DNA of 64,000 bases from Teleogryllus oceanicus (taxonomy: Eukaryota > Arthropoda > Insecta > Orthoptera > Gryllidae), in the NCBI GenBank assembly GCA_964035755.1, contig CAXIVR010000004.1:27537307-27601306 (forward strand). Reading direction: 5' to 3'. The notes under the pieces are model-generated. The model did not search any database and was not told where the DNA came from. It worked only from the letters and a program-made list of their open reading frames with translations. This document shows, piece by piece, positions 54,181 through 64,000 of this stretch. Position 1 is the stretch's first letter, and each line of letters begins with the position of its first letter. The position numbers and the translations under genes were made by a program.

Positions 54181-55870
54181 GGTCAATAAATTAAAGAAAC
54201 AATTGTATAGAACTAATTTTATTTGAAAGAAAAGTCTCAGTCTTCAACAATGTAGGGCGGAGAATGTCAAAAAATCTCCAACTTTTGCAATTTCTAAAAT
54301 TCAGAGTTAACAGTGAAAATAGAGCCAATTCCATTTTTATAAGAGTTTATCACATTATTCTCACAAAAAATTTAACGAAAAAATGTGGAGCGACTGTTGA
54401 GAAATTTTGAGAGGCGGACGGATGGATATGCGTACAGGCGGTCAGATGGCCAAGCGGGCGGACGGAAGGCAAAAATCACGTTTCCGATACAAAGACCTCA
54501 AAACGAGTATTTAGTGAAATAAATGAGTTGTGTTTTCTTGTCTCCCATATTCGGATTTTACTATTTTATTACTGCCCCTTTCCATAATTTGATCAATGTA
54601 TGTATGATTGATCGCAGTAATTAAAACTTTTCTTTCTTTTCATATCTTTATGGGAGATTCTATATTTTATTTCTTGATAACATTCATACCTATCGAAACT
54701 GCATACATACGTATTATCGTTTGCCGATTTCGCATGGTTATGTTGGTTGAAACAATAACTCTGTTTGAATTTCATTTTTTTTCGAAGTTTACATCACACG
54801 TTTGTGTCACCATCGATGAATTAGATTTCCAACTGAGCTATCAGCAGCCTGAAGCATCTGAGAAGGATAATCATTCTATGTACTCGAGCCTTAGCGGCGA
54901 AATAAAACGCTAACGCGGGCTGTTTGTGAATCTGCCTAGCAATTCAAAGCTTAGAGCTATGCAACCATCATCGTGATCATATCCACGCGTTTGTGTGATT
55001 CTGCGGAGAGCAGTTCGAAACGCGTGTTTGTTATTGGTTCAGCACGTACTGCGAGAGCATATGTGTAATAATGTGTCAAGGGGTAAGCGTTTTGATGCGC
55101 GCTCTGCCTGTGCTTTGATGTTATTGTTAGCTAAACTCGTCGCACTACGAAGAATCACGCAGTTAGTACAAAGCAGAAGGAAATTGTTTGATGCTTCTGC
55201 TTGAAACAAAGAGATGGCAGCTCGCAAAGTTCAACTTACATACACAGGAAAAGAATTTTCTAGGCAGTATTCCGCTGCAGTTTTCGAGTTTTAGGAACCA
55301 ACTGGTATGAGATTGCCCGTTGTAATAACTATGTCTTTGTGATGCCTTTGTCCCTTACATTTTGGGGACCGCTCGACGATAATTTGTCCCTGAATGTTCT
55401 TTACAGCAGTAGTATTGGGGTTTTGTTTAAAAGTTTACTTTTTAATTAAATATGAGTATTAGGATGTCTTAGAAATTTGAGTTCTCTTTCTTAGTATTTC
55501 AGAGGCCAAAAATTAGTTCGTAGTTTTTCTCTTCTCATTGCGATGATACAGATTTTATCAAAATCACGTTGCTTAGATCCAGATTCCATAGTCATAGTTG
55601 ATTACTGATGGCATAGCTACCTTATTCTCTAATGGTTTTCATTGCCAACGAGTGTATCGGGTCACACCAGTAAGAGCTCGAAGGCAAAGAAGTGAGCAGA
55701 TATTAAAACCCCTGTTCCCGTTTCTGGTTTCTTTTCTGTTATTCAAGAACCGAGCACTTCTGATCGTTTTCACGAATTTTGTAGGTCCATAACGGAGATA
55801 TCTCCGGATGCACTTGGCTGTTACGAAGACTCATAACACGGAGGCCATTGTGCAACTGGTGTAAAGGACA
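54181..55870. other. AT-rich spacer
   Basis: No recognisable gene. A short GGCGGACGGATGG / GGCGGTCAGATGG repeat lies at 54413-54470. The 101-, 69- and 64-codon frames have no domain. Confidence 0.45.
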
Positions 55871-56440
55871 GAACTCTTGGTAACACTGCCGGGGCGGCGC
55901 TGCGGCGCCGCAGTCGTCCTGTGACCGGAAGGGCTGGCGACCTGGACAGCGCGGCCGTCCGGGCGTCGAGGCTGGTTTGCGGCGGGGCGTGGAGGCGGGG
56001 GAGGGGCAGAAGCGGGGAGGGCGGAGCGGGCGGCGGGGGCGGCGAGGGACGGCGGGGGGCGGAGTCGCTGTTTAGCGGCGTGGCAGCCACGTAATTAAAA
56101 AGTTAAAAGTGCGGCCGACTTGTGGCCCCCACGTGCGCAGTGGCACGTGAGGTGGATGGGCGGAGGGATGAGAGAGGGTGGGAGGGGGCGGTGCCGCCCA
56201 GCGTCGCAATACCACCGTGGCGCCCACGGCGTTCCGCCGATCATCTGTGACCTCCCAGGTCAGACATTTAACCTGTACTCTGTATGACAGCGCTGCACGC
56301 CGGCGCGTTGCGGTCACGGTCCTCTCGCGACGGGAAAGTTGTGTGGTTCGTTCTGTGGTTTGCGAACAAGCGTTTTCCATCGGATGTTGTCCGTTGTTCG
56401 ATGACCCGTGGGCAGTATTGATTGTAACTTAAAGCTAGCT
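55871..56440. other. CpG-rich island
   Basis: GC-rich with two CACGTG/CACGTGC words near 56129-56150 and GGCGGGG runs. It could be a promoter-type island, but no transcript or exon is supported. Confidence 0.35.
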
Positions 56441-57280
56441 GTGTTCGTGCAGAATTCATATAATGCTTATCATTCTATTTCAAGATATGGGTTAAAACTA
56501 AACGTTCCTATTAAATGCATTATTTACTATGCAACCTGTCGAAGGTTAATTTATTTAATTTAGTGTGTTTATTTCCTACCTTACAATATCGTGTCCGACT
56601 TATTCATAATAAAAGCGGCGTTCTGACGAAATGTTATAATAAAATTTGTCAAGCACATAGTTGAAACTTACCTACTTGAAAATAGATAAGTTTAGTGAAA
56701 GAAAGAATACATTTATTTTCTAAATTAATCGAACAAAATTTCAAATCCAGCAGGATTTTGTAAGTTTATAAACAATTTTATTAAAACATATGTTGACCTG
56801 AATGAAATTGATATTGATTCTCATCACAACATATTATCATTGATAAATTTTCTAATTTCTATACAACGTGTTTAGTTCTCATTATACCGACTTGAGGTGT
56901 GCAGAGTGAAGAAAGATATCGAAAGAGATCATAGTACATAATACAAACGCGTGTGAACATTAACCAAAGATAATTAATGATCTACACCTCAATTAATTAT
57001 AAATAAGTATTGAATAAAAATGAAATAATACGCAAATGGGTTAATTGTTAATATTGAAAATACTTCTGAGACATTCTTAATATTCTCTGACACAGGCAAA
57101 TAATACAGTACTATTTAAACGATTATATATCCACTTTAACGTAGATTTGAAAATCTGCAAATAATTTGGGCGTTTGTGTCTATGGATTAAGAGTTTACAA
57201 TAGGTGTAATTCACTTTCAGAAACTTATCGTTTGAGCCAATCCAAAACCGCAAAGCGAACTTTGGTCGCCCCAAAAATAA
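56441..57280. other. AT-rich spacer
   Basis: No feature is seen. Confidence 0.45.
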
Positions 57281-58245
57281 TGTATCTTGATGCGTCACCA
57301 GCGCCCTCCCACGTTTCGTACGTTCTCACGCGCGTTGGGCTGTCGACCTGACCTTTACGGAAGACCGCGCCACGTGCCCCGGTGGCGTCCGGCTCGTCCC
57401 CACCCCTACCGTGCACGTACCAACGGTCACGCCCGCGCGCGCACCACCTGCCCCGCCCTCTCGCTGGGTGGGCAGATCAGTAGCGCCGCGGCACCTGGCG
57501 ATGGCGGAGGCAGCGACGGAAGAAGAGCAGATGGTGGCGGAAGAGCTTGCCGAGTTCAGTCGCGTTGGAAGTACGAGTAGAACAAGGGCGGTGGCAATGC
57601 AAATTGTAGTGTCTGCGATGGAGACCTAGGGTTGGGTGATCCATGGTCTTCGTGCGTTGGAGCATGGTAGTTAGACGACATACACGGTGAACGCACTGTC
57701 AACGGCGATTGCGCTGGGAGTAGTAGAGACGATTACACGTGCTGGTTGTGGCAGTGAGGTGATGTAAGGTAGCAAGCGCGTAGCGTTGGCGCTGAGAGAG
57801 TAACGTCTCTAGAGTCGACGTGGCATTAACGGTGTATTAGTGGCTAATGGTGACCGGGCTAGTAGGGCGTGGTGCGATGGGAGGCCTGTCCTCGGAGCGA
57901 GTAGCGCGGAGGCTGCCTGGGCGATGGCAGCGCTGTTGGCGATGCCGCTGTTGGCGGCAAAGGTGGCGAATGGGCGGGGCGCGGGCGCGAGCGGCGCAAT
58001 CCAATGGTCCCGCGTAACGCTGTTTGAGCGTCGCGCGCCGGGGCCGGGACCGGGGCCGGCGTCGGCACGGGCGTCGCGGCGCCATTGGAACGAGGTTACC
58101 GCTCGCCCGGCGCCTCCAGCGCCCTCGCGGCTGAACGGCGCTCGCAGTGGACCACGCCCTGGCGCACGGTGCGCGTACAATGCTTACACTCGCAAGCGAA
58201 TGGGGAAGTGGGGCAACGAACACGCCAACCCGGCCTAGCTTTTTC
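57281..58245. other. CpG-rich island
   Basis: CpG-dense for nearly 1 kb, with Arg/Ala/Pro-rich frames of 60-132 codons on both strands and no domain. ATGGCGGAGGC at 57500 is a YY1-like word. No gene is called. Confidence 0.35.
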
Positions 58246-61090
58246 CAACAATATCTTCCTTAAGGTAAGAGCTTCCCGTAATTTAAGAAATTTTTATCTC
58301 ATATCTCACTCTAAATCTTGTTTTCACCACAAAATTAACAATCATTATGAAGATACCTAGTTGAGGATGTCCTTGATCAAAAGTAGGGTTATGATAGTGT
58401 GCAAATTTAAAGGTATTCGTAACTTCGAGAAACTATTTATTATAGTACTTAGTTAAAACAAATAACCACTCAGTAAAGTGGTAATCCCACAAATCTGGTT
58501 AAATAAAAAAAATCATAAAAAAGTTAAGCAGCTGCTGTTTCATCTTTTTGAACTTTAATTTATTAGATCCTTTCTGAACCATTAGGGTTATTTTCGTCTA
58601 CCAACGCTTATCAGACATTTACAAAACAATCGAAATCACCATACGTAATTCCATTATGGAAACCACAGCGTTCTCGGTCAGGCATGCTAATCACGCCAAA
58701 ATACTTTTTGTTTCATTGGTATAATCATTTCCAAATCTTATTTTAATAGTCATCGATGTAGATAACAGATGAGCAATCGAGCAACACAGTGAATGTGGAA
58801 TTGCGTCTTCAAAAAGGACATAATCATCTGGTCTCTGCGAAGAAAGAGGCAAGTACAGAAAATGTTCATATCACATATGCCATGAACAGCAATGAGAAAC
58901 TGAAAATATTTAAAACGAACATGCAAATAATTGTTGCATTAACACGCGTATTATTAGTTCATAAATATAAAAATAATCCTTCAATTATATTACATTGTAT
59001 TCTTACGCTCGGCGCTTGCAACGACGTGCTCTCTCTATTAACGTTCCTGTGAGATAACGGAATTTACAGTCTCCCATGAGATATGAGATTATTTCTAATA
59101 TGCTACTAATAAAGTAGCGAGGTAACATTTTATTTGCCGTCTCCTAGTACTTGGTCCGCAATAAATGTCATTTTACGATTTGCTAAACATTACTTTGTTT
59201 AAATTTCGTTTAAATTTTGTTTAAATTTCGTTCAAGACATACGCTTTATAGGAGGATTGAGTAAACAAAACGAACAGTCTTCAAGGTCTTCTCTCTAAAG
59301 ACAAAAAGTCTCCAAACACGAAAATTACCTTAAGAACTCAAAGATGTTGAATTAGAGAGAACTCGCAATTTAATTTATTTTGAAATTCTGTCAATTATAA
59401 TGAGAGAAGTCATTGATGGGGTACTGGCAATTGAGAGACAGGAAGATTATTTTTCAAAATAGTAGGAGTTCTGGTAAAAAATAGTGTTGTTATTATTGTT
59501 AATATCAATATAATGTGAATATTTGTGTTGAATGGTACCTTACGCACTTCACTTTTCATTTTTAAAGCTGACCAGTGACACTGTGGTTCTTTCTTCTTAT
59601 AATTTGACAGGAGTGCCTATAATCGTAGGCGATAAAGCGCCCTGAAACACTCAATTATTATTATTATTATCATCATCGTCATCCTCTGTCCGTTTGCTGT
59701 TCACTTTAGCCACTGTGGGTCGTCACAAGCCCTGGCCTCGCTGGCGCCACCACCTCCAAATTTCCTCCTGCTCCTGCCTCTTGTCTCCCCCACACGTACA
59801 TCATAAAGAAAGACTGCTCTACTTCCACCTACGGGATATAAGGATCAAAATCCTGACGTCGCTTCTGGAATTAGTGGTAGCAAAGCGGCTGGCGACCGAT
59901 TTTCATCTTTTTTCTGTTTTATCTGCCTTTCATTACATTGTTCTATACATATCATATCAGCATCCTCACCACTCGTCATCCATCAAAACAATTATCTCTA
60001 TATATTGGCCAAAAGACTTCGTTCTGAGGGCCACAATAAATATTATTATTCATATCTGTTAGTGCTTTTCACTAATGATCTACCTTCATCTTTGCTTGGT
60101 CGCTCTTACTACGCAATTTAGTTCGTACCTCCCTCATCACTTTCTATTAGACCACGTTAGAAAGCTTTCAGTTTTGCCGTTTGATCTCCTGATTGCAATT
60201 TTTGATCCAATTTCAAAACCCCATATAGTCGCATTATACTGATTGTGTCTCCTGCTGATATCACTAGGGTCCTAATATAATTATTAGACTCAAGAAAACC
60301 ACTACTTGCATTTACTGTTTATTTATTGATTACAAAGATACATGTTACTGTACTCTCACGTCAAAGTAGTCATGAAGTAAAAAGATAATTATTAATTGCA
60401 AGACAAAGTAGCAAAATAAATCAATAGACTGCCATATTTAGTATTGCGAAGAACCACACGTAAGTATAACTTGTTGAATTCCTTAAATTAATACTATAAA
60501 ACATACGCAACTCGTACGAAAGTGATACATACTCGTTTCAAAATTCTAGACTTACCTCCTATTGTCGCCTCAACCCCAACACATTTCCTCCGTGCACCAA
60601 AAACTCACCTTGTATTCTCCATACCACGTAATAAATATCTACAGATGCTTGTACATTTGCATTCCTATTCTCAAATACTAATATTACTCGGCTTCCAACA
60701 CGTGTTAACCAGCGAGTCGGCTTTATTCAGTTTAGGTCCCTCTTGGACTAGCTACGGTGTAATTGGGAAGTAGTAAAATTATTTCATGTTGCTTTTAACG
60801 TGTTGTTTCTTCTTTTGTCATGATTATTACCCTCGACCTACATGAGATTCATGAACACTAACCCCACCATCATCCTTATCACATCCACATTCGAATCGAT
60901 GGCCATCCTAACATGACTAACTCTTCACTACCAACATCGTCATTATCTCATTTACCAGTAACATGTCAAGCACTATGCCTCCTTCAACACTATCTCTATC
61001 ACCACCTCCCACCATCCTCCCAACTACTGTTATCAACCTTCAACATCAATTATTGATCCGACCAGCACTAAAAACGCAAACTGCAATTAC
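58246..61090. other. AT-rich spacer
   Basis: Apart from a short (ATT)n run at 59655-59680 and a TTTAAATTTYGT triplication near 59200-59235, nothing is recognised. The 122-codon frame at 59694-60062 has no domain. Confidence 0.45.
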
Positions 61091-61990
61091 TGCCACCTCA
61101 TAACAGCACCAGCCCCGCCCCTGCGGCTGGATGGCCTTTGCGTGTCGCCTGTCGGTGGTGGCCGCCTGCTGCAGCGGCGCCGCGCTCATTCGATTTCAGC
61201 CACCGCCGGCCCGCCGCCCTCGGCGCCGCCGCCGAGACGCTGTGGCAGGTGCAGGCCCTCGGGCGTGAGGCGTGGCGAGGTGAGGAGGGGTGGGGCGACG
61301 CAGGTCGTGGCGGGGACAAGTGAGGTGGGCGGAGGCGGAGCGAGGCGGGTGAGGCGAAACGGGGTGGTGAGGAAGAGGCGGGAGAAAATTGGCGAGGAGA
61401 GAAGTGGCGGGGAGAGAATTGGCGAAGAGGGAAGGGCCGTGTGGCGCTGGGGCGTGAGGAGCCGGACCGAGAGGTGGGGAGGGTGAGAGGGACGTGAGGC
61501 TCTGGCGCATGGGTAGGCGAGGCGGGACGACGTGATGAGTTGTGGGTGGAGCAAGGTGAGGTGGAGCTGTGAGAGGTGCGGCGAGAAGAGGCGAGGCGAT
61601 ACGGTGTGGTGCGAGGCGGCGCGGCGCGGGCGCGGCGGGCGGAGCGGCGGGGGGCCGGGCGGAGCGGGCCGGGACGGACGGGGCGGGAGGGGCGGGCGGG
61701 CGGGCAGAGGCGGGCGGCGAGGTGAGACGGAACGGGACGGGCGGAGCGGGCCGAGCGGGGCGGGGGAGCGGGAGGTAAGGCGGAACGGGAGAGGAACGGG
61801 TGGCGGGGATGTCGCGGTTCGACGCCTCCAATTGAGCGCAGCCCTCACCGGTCACTGAAGGCCAAAGGCCGCGCACGTGCCGCCCTCGCCGTCTTAAAGG
61901 GGCCTCAGCACCTCGCGTCCGCCTCTTCACGCCTGCACCTCGCGCCGTCGCAAGTCCTCTCGTGTGGCGTAGGGCAGGATTACCGGATGA
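61091..61990. repeat. GC-rich G-run island with GGCGAGGTGAG and GGGCGGGC sub-repeats
   Basis: G-rich plus strand with irregular GGCGAGG, GAGGCG, GGCGGAGCGGG and CGGGACGGGC words. It resembles the decayed GA-rich satellite at 12.65-13.48 kb in style. Long Arg/Gly-rich and Pro/Ser-rich frames on the two strands follow from composition. Confidence 0.55.
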
Positions 61991-64000
61991 CGGAGGCTGC
62001 GATCGCGTGCGGGACACGATGATCGGATGCGCTAGCGGACGATGGCATTTATCAAATGCATTGGCATACAAAATGACTGCGTTAGAATTCAAAGCTTCTT
62101 GGTGAGTTAAGGTATATGGACGTACCTAGTTCTGACTCCGCAACCGAAGTATCATTGACCGAGTCCTGCAGGTAGAGTGTCCAACGATGGCGAATTTTCG
62201 ATAACAGCCGACTGGGTAAAAATTAAATAGATCGATTGTTTCAGACTATGGTTTGTTCCGATGAATTCCAGAATATGCCGGAATAGTACGTTCATCAGCA
62301 GACTTTGATTTCTTACCTTTTCGTACTTCTCACTGCCATACTTACACTTGTTTCAAATAAACATAAAGAATAAAATTCTGTAGAGATGACATATTTCTGC
62401 TCTATATTGAGGGACGTGTGAACGTTTGGGCTACAAAATTATTTCGTTGCCTCAACAAACACCTGAACTATAATGGAGCTGTATCAGAATAGCTACCATT
62501 ATGCAACGATCTGCAGTCATCTTATATGAGAATTATACAATGGGAGTGAAATAAAATACAATTTGATGACTTGAATCGTCAATAATGCCCAGAACTGTAG
62601 ACCAAATCTCCGTTATTGTTTTTCCAAATTTGAGAATACAGACTCATCTCCTCCAAAATGATCGGAAATGTTGTGATTGTTTATATGGAACAATTATAAT
62701 TGAAAGATAATTATAATCTAGGTAGAAATTTTCATGGCGTTTAACATTTACTTTTCATAAATCTTGATCGTGTGCATTAAAAGTACAAAGTTGTTAAATC
62801 AGCGAGTTCGTCCCATGGCCCTAAATAATCTGTAACGCATTTCAAGTGCATAGTCGGCTTACTGACAAATTACATTACAAGCTTACGGCAATGATCTCCG
62901 AAGCCCTACCATTACCCGCCTGGGTTCTCTCTCCCGTGCGTCTTTAAACCAGATGACCTTCTCGATGGATACTGGTCTGAACTTAACATTCGGCCTATTG
63001 TGTACATGTTGGGAACACATATCCAAGAGTGACACAGAAAATGAGTAACTACCATAACTGATGCCCTTTGGTTAGCTGATTAAAATTTAATTTCTAATTA
63101 CTAACAATTACGAAAATCAATAAAGTGGAAAACTATTAATTATTGTACTACTGTAATACTTTTTCATGATTAAGTATACGTATTGAATTCATTTAAAACA
63201 ATTCATATCATTAAAAATCTGTATGTATGGCAGAAAACTTAAAATAAACCTGAATTTCAAAATATTATCACTTTTGACTAATGTGTTTACAAGTGAACAG
63301 TAAAATAGTTTATGATAAACAAGTTTGCGATAACTCAAGTTACGTTTTATGCCAAAAACATTTGTAAACATTTTGAATACTGTCGTTTATGGCATGTTGT
63401 TTCAGTATGCCATATTCAGATGAAAAAAATCTGTTATACTGTATAAATGAATATGCTTATTCACCAAATATATAGAGTTATACATACGTAAATAATGGTA
63501 TATCACCCGTTGCTCACGTTTGATCACACATGATTCAGCAGTGTTTGTTGAAATATCATTTTATATCAAGAGGAAAATATATATGTTGAGATGCTTATGA
63601 AAATATACAATTCCTGGAGTTTAAAACTTTTGCTAAGTTTGAAATTTTCAAAATAATTAAGGCACAGATGAAAACAGTTCACACGACGTTGTTCCGATAA
63701 CCGGTCAAAAGGTAAAATATTTAGAGAAGATTGTATCAGACAACGAATTGGCTGGTAAGATATAATTGATTTTAGAAAAAATTAATAAAAGAATATAAAA
63801 TTTGCATTAAAACTGGCTAATAAAGAAAATAAACTTTGCCGTCAATATAGAGATCTGTTCAACCATGCAGCTTTTAACGAGTTGTTTGCTACTAGTGTAG
63901 TTTTTAAACGAATTAGAAATTATTAGTTTTAACAATAAAAGTGCTAAATCTGAAGCAATAATGGGCAGCGAAAAGTCTGAGAAATTCATGGTTCCTGTGA
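61991..64000. other. AT-rich right flank
   Basis: No gene, RNA or repeat is recognised to the end of the window. Confidence 0.45.

Overview
This window looks like intergenic, repeat-dominated DNA from an animal nuclear genome, most likely an arthropod and probably an insect with a large genome. The reasons are a Ty3/gypsy retrotransposon whose LTR has an arthropod-style TATA plus TCAGT initiator, tRNA-derived SINEs with target-site duplications, a degenerate APE-type LINE, an AT-rich background with short CpG-rich patches, and very long simple and minisatellite arrays. I found no convincing host protein-coding exon, no rRNA gene and no intact tRNA gene. Almost all long open frames lie in arrays whose composition forbids stop codons.

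Layout: about 1.64-11.1 kb is one strongly strand-asymmetric, T/C-rich field of related minisatellites. Its purest part is a 17-bp unit at 1.86-2.93 kb. The field is interrupted by a (TTTA)n array and a probable reverse-strand SINE. A GA-rich array of about 104 bp per unit lies at 12.8-13.4 kb. A (CCACCG)n array at 15.45-16.3 kb faces its reverse complement, (GGTGGC)n, at 19.0-20.0 kb, with degenerate derivatives to 20.9 kb. A broken APE-endonuclease/reverse-transcriptase LINE lies on the minus strand at 21.9-25.26 kb, followed by a foldback element at 26.08-26.36 kb. Three copies of one tRNA-derived SINE, all on the plus strand and each with its own duplicated target site, lie at 28.2-32.6 kb. 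From there to 47 kb the sequence is AT-rich with CpG-rich or polypyrimidine patches, a 25-bp tandem array (35.45-35.6 kb) and a second (TTTA)n array (43.64-43.9 kb).

The most interesting object is a nearly complete Ty3/gypsy LTR retrotransposon at 47168-53556. It has two LTRs of about 500 bp, GTAT target duplications and a polypurine tract. Its parts are ordered Gag (with an N-terminal SAP-like domain, a coiled coil and a damaged zinc knuckle), protease, reverse transcriptase, RNase H and integrase. After the integrase comes an unexpected module: a macrodomain that closely resembles the TARG1/OARD1 family of ADP-ribose glycohydrolases. The two LTRs differ mostly by single-base insertions and deletions and by few substitutions, so many frameshifts inside the element may be assembly errors rather than age.

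The rest (53.6-64 kb) is AT-rich DNA with GC-rich islands near 56, 57.5-58.2 and 61.1-62.0 kb and a possible piggyBac-like remnant at 53.64-54.18 kb. All identifications come from reading the sequence and recalling family motifs. No database search was run.
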